Below the pieces are notes generated by a model, which was not told where the DNA came from, made no database searches, and was given only the letters and a program-made list of their open reading frames with translations. A stretch of 64,000 nt of DNA from Stieleria varia (lineage in GTDB: Bacteria > Planctomycetota > Planctomycetia > Pirellulales > Pirellulaceae), in assembly GCF_038443385.1 (NCBI RefSeq), contig NZ_CP151726.1, forward strand, positions 3,658,001 through 3,722,000. The letters are read 5' to 3'. Position numbers and translations under genes: made by a program. Positions 54,167 through 62,106 of this stretch are shown piece after piece. Every line of letters begins with the position of its first letter. Within the stretch, counting starts at the first letter, position 1.

Positions 54167-55270
54167 TCACTCGGGCTGCAACTCGGACAGATCTGAATCG
54201 CCCGCCATCGCCCTCAGTTTCTCCATCGCTCGCCGCTCGAGTTGGCGAACGCGTTCTTTGGAGACACCCAGGCGATCAGCCAAAGACTGCAATGTATGAA
54301 CCTTGCGGTGAGAACCCAACGAGAATCTCGCACGAATGATCAATTTTTCGCGTCGATCCAACTCGTCCAGCATGACACTCAGGCGAGCACGCAATTCATG
54401 CCATCGCTTTTCGCTGATCGCCGACTCACGGACATCATGGGTAAGGTCCAGATCCATGTCCTGTAATCCGCCGACCGTCGTCTGACGCTCCTGCTGGTTC
54501 GTCACCACGGTGCGATAAGAGTTTCGCCGGATGACTTGCGTCGCATAGGTGCTGAATCGAAACCCGCGATCGAAGTCAAATTTTTCGACGGCCCGGATCA
54601 ATGCTACGATTCCGTCGCTGAGCAGCTCGTCAAACGCGTTACTCGTGTTCACAAACTTCTTCACGATTGAGAACACCAACCGCAAGTTGGCTTCGACAAT
54701 TCGATCGCGATGCCATTCGGCCATGAAAATCAATCGCTCGATGATTTCCAACCGCACACGCGAGGGTCGTGCCGGGTTGAGCATGCTGCGATGGATTGCC
54801 GCTTGTTGTAACAAGTAGTTCATGCGTTGAAACAGCATCCGTTCCTGCTCTGGCTTCAACAACGGTGCTTCGCAAAGCCGCCCCAAATGAACCGGCATGT
54901 CCACCCCGCTTCGCTTGATCGCTGCCAGCCCGAGCGATGCTTGACGCGGCGCCAGACCCAACGCTTCGGAAAACAATTCCTTGCCAAACCCGGGATCGCC
55001 GTGAGACGGATTCGAAATAAACGAAATCTCGCTTCGCAGTCTTTGTCGAATCCGCTGTTGAAGCTGCTGCCCCTCCAGCTCATCCAAAGGCTCAAGCACT
55101 CGATCGGCTTCCGCCATCGCCTCTCGCAGTTCTTCGCTGCCGAACCAGGATGGCACTCTCGCACGAAATTTCTGCGGCGAGAGACCGGCCATCGATTCCA
55201 GCATCGCCTCGTCGATCCCCTCAACCGCGGACAGTGTTTCTAATGCCAAGTGTGTCATTGTGGGTGCCAT
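54167..55270 (-). CDS. Sigma-70 family RNA polymerase sigma factor, RpoD-like regions 2-4
   Basis: About 367 residues from the ATG at 55270 (a second ATG is at 55258; the frame extends to 55375, but that part overlaps the divergent promoter region). Region 2 is clear: EANLRLVFSIVKKFV, FDELLSDGIVALIRAVEKFDFDRGFRFSTYATQVIRRN (core binding, -10 recognition). Region 4 ends the protein: TLQSLADRLGVSKERVRQLERRAMEKLR, a helix-turn-helix for the -35 box. The N-terminal 170 residues are not typical of region 1.1/1.2 and include SPSHGDPGF-type and leucine-rich helices. Region 3 between is divergent (RQTTVGGLQDMDLDL). This is an alternative sigma of the SigA/RpoD group. It heads an operon with the SDR and membrane protein and is divergent from the CarH-like regulator. 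Confidence 0.92.
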   Translation of the reverse strand: MAPTMTHLALETLSAVEGIDEAMLESMAGLSPQKFRARVPSWFGSEELREAMAEADRVLEPLDELEGQQLQQRIRQRLRSEISFISNPSHGDPGFGKELFSEALGLAPRQASLGLAAIKRSGVDMPVHLGRLCEAPLLKPEQERMLFQRMNYLLQQAAIHRSMLNPARPSRVRLEIIERLIFMAEWHRDRIVEANLRLVFSIVKKFVNTSNAFDELLSDGIVALIRAVEKFDFDRGFRFSTYATQVIRRNSYRTVVTNQQERQTTVGGLQDMDLDLTHDVRESAISEKRWHELRARLSVMLDELDRREKLIIRARFSLGSHRKVHTLQSLADRLGVSKERVRQLERRAMEKLRAMAGDSDLSELQPE

Positions 55271-55299
55271 GGTCTGTAAAACGTCCGTTTCGTGCAAAA

Positions 55300-55314
55300 C
55301 GTTCACCGTGAACG
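55300..55314. promoter_or_regulatory. 15-bp perfect palindrome, candidate operator
   Basis: CGTTCAC-C-GTGAACG lies in the divergent region, 30 nt upstream of the sigma factor start and about 190 nt from the regulator start. Dyad sites of this kind suit MerR-type dimers such as the adjacent CarH-like protein. The link is inferred from position only. Confidence 0.45.
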
Positions 55315-55505
55315 ATATGATGTATAACCGCATGTTCGATACCAAGCAACGGACGGATTCCACGAAAGCGCCCAAAAAGCGGATCTTTAGTAAAATCCGT
55401 CTTTCTACAATGTTTTTTGCAGGTGGCGGTTGGCAGCAACGAACTCACCGCTACGATCCCTCTGCGGCCAAACCGGTCGCAATTCGTCCAATTCAATCGT
55501 GTTGA

Positions 55506-56414
55506 GTGTCCGCCAGGGTGCCCGTCGAAGTGTCCGTATCTCGAAGTCAGTTTTCGCCGAAGCAAGTCGCAACTGCCCTGGCAGTCAGCGAGTCCTCCGT
55601 CAAGCGTTGGTGTGATCAGGGCGTCATCCCGACCGTGCGGACGGTCGGCGGTCACCGTCGTATTACGGTGGACGGTTTGAACGAATTTCTGGCATCGACC
55701 AGCCGAAAGCTCGTGAATTCCGATGCGTTGGGCATGGTCAAGCAGAGGGCAGACCGCAAGGCCGGTGAGATTCCTGGAGGACAGTTGCCGGACCAGCGAG
55801 CGTTTCGGGTCGCCCTGGCCAACGGTGACCAAGAAACGTGCAGTCAATTGCTGCAGGCACGCGTCGAGCAAGGCTGGATGCGCAGCGAGGCGGCTGAGGA
55901 TTTGATTGCCGATGCTCTCCGGGGGCTTGGTGAAGCTTGGAATTGTGGTGAGTTGGAGGTCTACCAAGAGCGGCGTGGCTGTGAGATCTGCATGCGGCTG
56001 TTGGAGCATCAATCACAGATGTTGCCGGCACCCCGCGATGATGCGCCGGTTGCCATTGGCTGTGCCCCCGAAACGGACCCTTATCAGATCCCGACCAAGT
56101 TGGCGGAGCTTGCCCTCAAGGAGGTTGGGTACCGGGCGGTGAGCTTGGGGAACAACTTGCCCATCACGAGTTTGATCCAAGCTGCAGCCGATTATCAGCC
56201 TCGGTTGGTCTGGCTCAGTGTGACCACCGTCAGCGACGTCAATCGCTTCATCTTGGACGAGAATCGTCTTGCAGAAAGCCTCTCCAGCGATGTCCTGTTG
56301 CTGGTGGGTGGTCAGGCATTGACGGATGAATTACGGCCAAAGCTTCGGTACACCGCTCACTGCGACACGCTACGGCACTTGATTGAATTGGCCGGCGTGT
56401 TTCGCAAGTCCTGA
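55506..56414 (+). CDS. CarH/LitR-like regulator: MerR-type HTH plus degenerate B12-binding domain
   Basis: 302 residues from a GTG at 55506 (another GTG at 55518 is possible). Residues 15-65 are a MerR/excisionase-type HTH (SPKQVATALAVSESSVKRWCDQGVIP ... GGHRRI). Residues about 95-170 are the helical cap domain of cobalamin photoreceptors, and 180-290 the Rossmann-like B12 domain. The key cobalamin residues are changed. The lower-ligand motif D/E-x-H-x-x-G reads D191-P-Y-Q-I-P196, with no His. The cap motif W-x-x-G...E-H reads WNCG...E155-R156. It therefore probably does not bind adenosylcobalamin in the usual way and may be a light- and B12-independent repressor or use another ligand. It is divergent from the sigma factor gene and could control it. 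Confidence 0.85.
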   Translation: MSARVPVEVSVSRSQFSPKQVATALAVSESSVKRWCDQGVIPTVRTVGGHRRITVDGLNEFLASTSRKLVNSDALGMVKQRADRKAGEIPGGQLPDQRAFRVALANGDQETCSQLLQARVEQGWMRSEAAEDLIADALRGLGEAWNCGELEVYQERRGCEICMRLLEHQSQMLPAPRDDAPVAIGCAPETDPYQIPTKLAELALKEVGYRAVSLGNNLPITSLIQAAADYQPRLVWLSVTTVSDVNRFILDENRLAESLSSDVLLLVGGQALTDELRPKLRYTAHCDTLRHLIELAGVFRKS

Positions 56415-56515
56415 CTTGGTCGCTCGCGATAGATTGTCACTCCATCCCCGTTTGCCCAGCAGGCGTAGGCGGAAGCGGCGTTGGGCGCTGCGGTTTCAAC
56501 CGGTTGGTGGCGTCA

Positions 56516-56563
56516 CCTGCGCCTTCGGCTACGGGTCAAACAGAGAACCTGCGCCTTTGGCTA
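56516..56563. repeat. 16-bp direct repeat between convergent genes
   Basis: CCTGCGCCTTCGGCTA (56516-56531) recurs at 56548-56563 with one change. The second copy runs into the stop codon of the DegT-type gene. The spacer is otherwise without visible features. Confidence 0.55.
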
Positions 56564-57691
56564 ATTCAGCAACGAAGCGATCGCCTCCACTAGCAGGCGG
56601 CGATTTTCTCCCTCAGCCAGCAGTGCCGAGTGATCGAGAACGAAACCGCACTCAGAAAGCTTTCGGCTTTCGGGCAACGCAAACGGTTTGCGGCATCGTT
56701 TGGGGCTGCATCGGTCCATCGAGCGAAACGCCGGGCCGACTGGAATCCCCATTTCTCCGGCGCGTCGGACGACTCGATCACGAATGAAAGAATCTTTTGC
56801 CAGCCAAGCGACTTTGTAATGCGTAATCGAACACTGAATTTCACACACATCGCTGGGGTCGCTTTGACCCTTTGCGTCCTGCGGTCCCTCCGCAGCCCCC
56901 GGCAATTCACTGAGCCATCGGACATCGCCCAGTTCACTACTCAGTGTCTGCAGCTCAATCGCCGTTTGCCAACGTTGCCGATTCATTTCCCTCAACCGGC
57001 TCAGTTGCGGCAGCAGCACGGTTGCCTGCAAACCCGACAGAGGTTGTGTGTCACTGGGGCGATCGAGCGTTGCATTCCATTTTGCCTCCATGCGTCGGTC
57101 ATTGGATAGCAACGCACCTCCGTTTCCGGCGCACAGCGGCTTGCTGCCTCCAAAACTCAGTGCGGCCAGGTTTCCCCAGCTGCCCGCCGGTCTGCCGTGC
57201 GCAACAGAACCCGGGCACTGACATGCGTCTTCGACGAGTTGCCATCCGTAGTGATCGCAGATTTCCCGAAGCGGGCCGACGGGGGCAAAGGTGCCATACA
57301 AATGCGAAGCGATGACGGCTTTGATCCGATCGCTCTTGGCATCTTGCACCATCTCTAAGTCCAACTGCAAGCTTTCTGGTCGGACATCGACCAATACCGG
57401 TGTCGCCCCGGTGGCTTCGATCGCCCGAATATTTCCGGGGAAATCGAACGCCGACAGGATAACTTCGTCCCCTGCCCCGATTCCGACCGTTCTCAGGGCC
57501 ATCTCGATCGCTGCGCTGCCACTGCCCATCAAGCGTACATGCGAGCATTGCGAAAGTGATGCGATTTGACCGCGCAGCTCCTCATGGGCCGCTGATTTGT
57601 ATCTTCCCCAGTCGCCCGAAAGGATCGATTCCTGAAGCTTAGAACCGATCTCAGGCCACTGCGGAGGCCAAATCGGGCAGGAAAACGTCAT
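56561..57691 (-). CDS. DegT/DnrJ/EryC1/StrS-family PLP aminotransferase
   Basis: 376 residues from the ATG at 57691, which has a GGAG site; the open frame continues to 57955, but the extra residues are antisense to yajC. It is a sugar-aminotransferase-type fold I enzyme. MGSGSAAIEMALRTVGIGAGDEVILSAFDFPGN binds the PLP phosphate, LVEDACQCPGS holds the PLP-contacting Asp, and the Schiff-base Lys is in FGGSKPLCAGNGGAL. The C-terminal part is less conserved and includes a hydrophilic segment (EGPQDAKGQSDPSD). It would aminate a keto-sugar nucleotide, or act in a related pathway, in the cytoplasm. No sugar-biosynthesis neighbours are present, so the substrate is open. It is divergent from yajC and convergent with the CarH-like gene. 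Confidence 0.9.
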   Translation of the reverse strand: MTFSCPIWPPQWPEIGSKLQESILSGDWGRYKSAAHEELRGQIASLSQCSHVRLMGSGSAAIEMALRTVGIGAGDEVILSAFDFPGNIRAIEATGATPVLVDVRPESLQLDLEMVQDAKSDRIKAVIASHLYGTFAPVGPLREICDHYGWQLVEDACQCPGSVAHGRPAGSWGNLAALSFGGSKPLCAGNGGALLSNDRRMEAKWNATLDRPSDTQPLSGLQATVLLPQLSRLREMNRQRWQTAIELQTLSSELGDVRWLSELPGAAEGPQDAKGQSDPSDVCEIQCSITHYKVAWLAKDSFIRDRVVRRAGEMGIPVGPAFRSMDRCSPKRCRKPFALPESRKLSECGFVLDHSALLAEGENRRLLVEAIASLLN

Positions 57692-57836
57692 CTCATCTCC
57701 TCGGCTGGGCTTGTGACCTGAATAGGGCTTCCATATCATGCCGCACTTGCATTTCAAGGCCCAGGTGCCCTCATTGGATAGCCATTTGCTCGCATTAGCC
57801 GATAGCCTGACCGACTTTTTCGCCTCCCCCGCGATC

Positions 57837-58229
57837 ATGAACTTGACCAGTTTGCTGGCCGAAGCCGGGGATGCTGCGCCGGATGCCACCCAGCCGCAGG
57901 GCAATTTTATCCAGCAAATGCTGGCCAGCCCGCTGTTTCCGATCGTGGGAGTCATGTTCCTTTTCTACTTTCTGTACCTCGCTCCAGAGAAACGCAGAAA
58001 GGCCGAAGAAGCAGAACGGATGTCCAAATTGGCCAAGAATGATCGCGTCATCACGATCGGTGGCATTCACGGCGTGGTAGCGTCGGTCACTAAAGATAGC
58101 GACGTGGTCACTCTGAAACTCGATGACAGTGGAAACATGCGGATGAAGGTCAGCCGGTCTGCGATCGCGTCCATCGTCAAAGAAAAGAAAGAAGGCAACT
58201 CCGGCGACAGTGACAAGGAAACCGCCTGA
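57837..58229 (+). CDS. yajC: Preprotein translocase subunit YajC
   Basis: 130 residues from the ATG at 57837; the frame is open further upstream, but the earlier part overlaps the divergent promoter region. One TM segment (PLFPIVGVMFLFYFLYLAPEKRR) is followed by the cytoplasmic beta-domain (LAKNDRVITIGGIHGVVASV ... VTLKLDD ... MKVSRSAI), the standard YajC layout. YajC joins SecDF as an accessory of the SecYEG translocon. It is followed by the SecDF gene 180 bp downstream in the classical yajC-secD-secF order. The extra N-terminal 40 residues rich in Ala, Pro and Gln are longer than in E. coli. Confidence 0.94.
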   Translation: MNLTSLLAEAGDAAPDATQPQGNFIQQMLASPLFPIVGVMFLFYFLYLAPEKRRKAEEAERMSKLAKNDRVITIGGIHGVVASVTKDSDVVTLKLDDSGNMRMKVSRSAIASIVKEKKEGNSGDSDKETA

Positions 58230-58410
58230 GCGACGAAAGCCTACCAGACAAGACACGCTGATAAGACAACTCAATCGTGGCTGGCTGAGCAAACGCACAA
58301 CGCTAACGCTCGACGGTCTCGCCAGCAGAACTCCCTACTCAATAATCAATCCGATCGGTTGGCCACGACGGCCGACGGTCCCCGAATCCCCTGATTCTTA
58401 GCAACGACTG

Positions 58411-61400
58411 ATGGACTGTTCAATCATTTCCCAAACGCTGACGAACCACGTGTTTGCCGCAGCGACTCTGTTTGCCCAGACGGATACCGAAACCACCGGT
58501 ATTTCCTGGACACAATACGGAGTGCTGTTGATCGCGATCGCGGTCATGGTGGTGCCATTCGTCCTCGGTGCCTACTTGGCCAAACAGCTCAAGATGCCCG
58601 GTCATTCCTCTCGGATCGGCTGGGTGCTCTTTGCGATCATCGCCAGCGCCGCGGTCCTGATCAACAAACTGCCCGGACTCGGTGTCGACCTGCGAGGAGG
58701 AACGATTCTCGTCTACGAAATCGATCCAGAGAAGAATCGCAACGAAGACGGCGGGATCAAAATCAAGTCCGAGGAATTGGTCGGTCCGCTGATTCGTCGC
58801 GTGAACCCCGCCGGTACTCGTGAAATCGTGATTCGCCCCTACGGCGAAACACAGATCGAAGTCATCGTGCCAGAGGTCGACCAACGCGAAGTCGACCAGA
58901 TCAAGACCAGCATTGCCGAAGCCGGTTTGTTGCGTTTCGCGATCGTCGCCAACCAAATCGACCACAAGTATGTGATCGACGAAGCCCGTCAGCAGTCGGA
59001 GTCGCCCAGCACCACAGTGCGACTGGCAGACGAGATCAAAGACGTTGATGGTTCGGTCATCGGACGCTGGGCAATCGTCGACCGCGAAACCGGCAAAACC
59101 GAAGGCGAAAAGACGCCGTTCCGGCTCGACGTCAGTTCCGCCATCTTGCGTAACCCAGACACCGGCGAGTTCATCGAACTGCCTCCGAGCGTTCGCGGCG
59201 TCAAGAACGGCGAGAAACTGCAAGCACAATGGGTCGATCAAAGCGGCATGTCGGGCTTGGAAATCCTGATGGTCACCGACCCACTATACGATGTGACCGG
59301 CGAAGACCTCGCGTTCGCGTCCTCGTCGTTCGACGAAAGCGGCGGACCCTCGGTTGCCTTTACCTTGACCGACACCGGCTCGGGCAAGTTCTATGCTTTG
59401 ACCAGCGAGAACTCGCCTCAGAACGGTCGTGAACGCCAGCTCGGCATCGTGCTGGATGACCGCTTGCTGTCCGCCCCGAACATCCAATCGACGATTCAAA
59501 AACAAGGTCGAATCACGGGCCGCTTTACTCAAGAAGAAGTCGATCAGTTGGTCAATATCCTCAAAGCAGGCCAGCTCCCAGCCGCTCTGACCAAGCAACC
59601 GATCGCTGAAAACGAAGTCGATGCGACACTGGGGACGGACACGATCAACAAAGGCATCATGGCGATCAGTGTTTCACTCGGCCTAGTGTTGCTGTTCATC
59701 TTGTTCTACTACCGATTCGCCGGTGCCATCGCCTGTTTGGCCCTCGTGCTCAACTTGGCGATGATCTTGGCGACGATGGTATTCATCAACCAGCCGATGA
59801 CATTGCCCGGATTGGCCGGTTTGGTTTTGACCGTCGGTATGTCGGTCGACGCCAACGTTTTGATCTTTGAACGCATCCGCGAAGAACTGAATAAGGGTGC
59901 CAAGCCTCGCATGGCAATTCGAAACGGTTTCGCCAAGGCGACCGTGACGATCATCGACGCCAACCTCACGACCTTGCTGACCGCGATCGTGCTTTACGCG
60001 ATCGGTACCGACCAGATTCGCGGATTCGCTGTGACGTTGATCCTCGGTATCCTGTTCTCCATGTTCACCGCGATCTACATGTCGCGAACCTTGTTCGATA
60101 TCGCTGAACGACACAATAAGTTGACTCTCAGCATGTCCGACGGAGTCAACAAGCTGCGTTCGGCCTTGTCCGGCGAAGGCAACGTGGACTTTATCGGCAA
60201 AGGTGCTTTGGCTCTGACACTGTCGGGAATCCTTGTGTTGGTCGGCATCGGCTCGCTATTCGCCCGCGGCAAGTCCATCCTGGATATCGATTTCGCTGGC
60301 GGTTCATCGGTTCAGTTCCGATTGAGCCAGCCGCTGGAAGCCGATGAAGTCCGGAGCATCATGGACGCCGGAATCGGCGAGTTCAACGGATCAAAGGTCC
60401 AGTTCACGGTCAACGGCGTGACCATGGAAGGTGCCGATAAGAAGACTGTCTACAAAGTCGACTCGTCGCTGGAAGACGTGAACGACCTGAAAGACCGCGT
60501 CGTCGAATCCTTTGCCGCCAAAGAAGGCGTGGATCTGCTGAGCTACCAAGTCAGCATTCAAGACTCGGCTCCCGCTGCAGCAGACCAATCATCGCTATTC
60601 GGAAACGGCCAGTTCCTGACGGTCGCTCGACCTCAAGATGCCGAGCCAGGAGCCGCCGATGCGGAAACCACACCAGCGGAAACCACACCAGCGGAAACCG
60701 CACCAGCCGAAAACGCTGCTCCTGCTGCCGAAACTGCTGCTCCTGCCGCGGAAACCGCTCCTGCACCTGCTGATGCGTCTGCCTCAACCGACGATGCGGC
60801 ACCAGCCGATAGCGCCGAGGTGGTCGATACCGACACTGCGGATGCACCACTGGAGACGACGACCAAGCGTGTGATGCTGAGCGTTCAAGGCAGTGACGGT
60901 GCCGCACAGATGAGCGGTCCGACTTTGATCCTGCGTCTAAAGGAAGTCGCCGATGAATTGGGTATCCCACTGAACGAACGTGTCGTGTCCGTTCTGCCCT
61001 CTGGTGAGGGGGCCGAGGATTGGAGTCCTGGTTCATCCGTGCCGTTTGCCGAGTGGAAAGTCGAATTACCGATGTCCGCCGAAACGGGCGACAAGTTGAT
61101 GGCTGGCTTTGAAAAATCACTCGCCAGCGAGCCCATTTGGGTCAGCAGCAGTAGCGTCGGTTCACGCGTCGCCGGTCAAATGGTCGGTCGTGCCGGTGCG
61201 GCCTTGTTCGCCAGCCTGATCGCCATCATCGGGTACATTTGGTTCCGATTCCAACGCGTGATCTACGGCTTTGCTGCGGTCGCCGCCTTGGTTCACGACG
61301 TGTTGATCACGCTGGGGGCAATCGCCGTCAGTTTCTGGTTGGCCGATTTCCTGGGCTTCATGCTAATCGATCAATTCAAAATCAGTTTGACGGTCGTCGC

Positions 61401-61722
61401 CGCGTTGTTGACGATCATCGGTTATTCGCTCAACGACACGATCGTCGTGTTTGACCGGATCCGCGAGGTCAAAGGCAAGGCTCCGCGTTTAACCGGTGAA
61501 ATGGTCAACACCAGCATCAATCAAACGCTCAGCCGAACCTTGTTGACTTCGTTGACGACGTTGATCGTGGTGGTCCTGTTGTACGCCTTCGGAGGCGACG
61601 GTATTCACGCGTTCGCGTTCGCTCTCGTGGTCGGCGTGATCGTCGGTACCTACAGCTCGATCTTCGTCGCCAGCCCCATCCTGTTGTGGTTGGTCGGCCG
61701 CGGCGAAAAAGCAACGGCCTAA
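58411..61722 (+). CDS. secDF: SecD-SecF fusion (protein-export membrane protein SecDF)
   Basis: 1,103 residues. It uses the proton gradient to assist late steps of Sec export from the inner membrane. The SecD half covers residues about 1-600: an N-terminal TM pair, GVDLRGGTILVYEI, the large periplasmic P1 domain, then RND-type helices with VGMSVDANVLIFERIREEL. The SecF half follows from about 615: DIDFAGGSSVQFRL and later GYSLNDTIVVFDRIREVKG. The linker and SecF periplasmic domain carry an Ala/Pro/Glu/Thr-rich low-complexity run (about 60640-60870) with repeated ETTPAE units. A TM segment precedes SecD TM1 (WTQYGVLLIAIAVMVVPFVLGAYL), as in other planctomycetes. It probably also serves the exported giant protein and PSD1 protein, among many others. 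Confidence 0.95.
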   Translation: MDCSIISQTLTNHVFAAATLFAQTDTETTGISWTQYGVLLIAIAVMVVPFVLGAYLAKQLKMPGHSSRIGWVLFAIIASAAVLINKLPGLGVDLRGGTILVYEIDPEKNRNEDGGIKIKSEELVGPLIRRVNPAGTREIVIRPYGETQIEVIVPEVDQREVDQIKTSIAEAGLLRFAIVANQIDHKYVIDEARQQSESPSTTVRLADEIKDVDGSVIGRWAIVDRETGKTEGEKTPFRLDVSSAILRNPDTGEFIELPPSVRGVKNGEKLQAQWVDQSGMSGLEILMVTDPLYDVTGEDLAFASSSFDESGGPSVAFTLTDTGSGKFYALTSENSPQNGRERQLGIVLDDRLLSAPNIQSTIQKQGRITGRFTQEEVDQLVNILKAGQLPAALTKQPIAENEVDATLGTDTINKGIMAISVSLGLVLLFILFYYRFAGAIACLALVLNLAMILATMVFINQPMTLPGLAGLVLTVGMSVDANVLIFERIREELNKGAKPRMAIRNGFAKATVTIIDANLTTLLTAIVLYAIGTDQIRGFAVTLILGILFSMFTAIYMSRTLFDIAERHNKLTLSMSDGVNKLRSALSGEGNVDFIGKGALALTLSGILVLVGIGSLFARGKSILDIDFAGGSSVQFRLSQPLEADEVRSIMDAGIGEFNGSKVQFTVNGVTMEGADKKTVYKVDSSLEDVNDLKDRVVESFAAKEGVDLLSYQVSIQDSAPAAADQSSLFGNGQFLTVARPQDAEPGAADAETTPAETTPAETAPAENAAPAAETAAPAAETAPAPADASASTDDAAPADSAEVVDTDTADAPLETTTKRVMLSVQGSDGAAQMSGPTLILRLKEVADELGIPLNERVVSVLPSGEGAEDWSPGSSVPFAEWKVELPMSAETGDKLMAGFEKSLASEPIWVSSSSVGSRVAGQMVGRAGAALFASLIAIIGYIWFRFQRVIYGFAAVAALVHDVLITLGAIAVSFWLADFLGFMLIDQFKISLTVVAALLTIIGYSLNDTIVVFDRIREVKGKAPRLTGEMVNTSINQTLSRTLLTSLTTLIVVVLLYAFGGDGIHAFAFALVVGVIVGTYSSIFVASPILLWLVGRGEKATA

Positions 61723-61779
61723 ACGAAGCGACCACGGTTGATCAACGAATTCGCCTTGATTGGAGAAAACGCAAATACA

Positions 61780-61873
61780 AGCACGAAGCGCAAGCGAGTG
61801 AATAAAACGCCGTGAATCACTCGCTCACTCTTCGTGCTGGTTTTGAGAGAATCACTCGCTTGCGCTTCGTGCT
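61780..61873. repeat. 22-bp perfect inverted repeat with a nested partial copy
   Basis: The arm at 61780-61801 is the exact reverse complement of 61852-61873. A shorter copy of the right arm lies between (61817-61840), so the right half is a near-tandem duplication. It sits about 60 nt after the secDF stop; as RNA it would form alternative stems and could terminate or stabilise the message. Confidence 0.8.
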
Positions 61874-61935
61874 GGTATAGAGCTCAAGTAGTTGTCTTGA
61901 GGCAAATCGAGCCATCCTCAAACAAAACATGGCTC

Positions 61936-61991
61936 CCCTCTCCCCCAAATCCTGGCGAGCCTAAGCGAGTCAGGATTTGGGGGAGAGGGGC
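61936..61991. repeat. 20-bp perfect hairpin, C-run/G-run type
   Basis: Arms at 61936-61955 and 61972-61991 pair perfectly around a 16-nt loop. They are followed by a G-rich stretch (GCAGGGGGTGAGGGGG). It looks like a dispersed intergenic repeat of the REP type. No T-run follows, so it is not a classical terminator. The rest of the 384-bp spacer (61723-62106) shows no gene. Confidence 0.8.
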
Positions 61992-62106
61992 AGGGGGTGA
62001 GGGGGATTGAATCCCATGCCTCACCTCGACGAGACCGTTCTAAAAATCGACCGGCGAAGTTAGCTAGGTAACCCACTCCATCTGCCGAACACAGAACACA
62101 CCAAAC

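Noticed and set aside
58420-59241. 273-codon minus-strand frame
   Set aside because: Antisense to the SecD half of the secDF gene, which has conserved motifs throughout.
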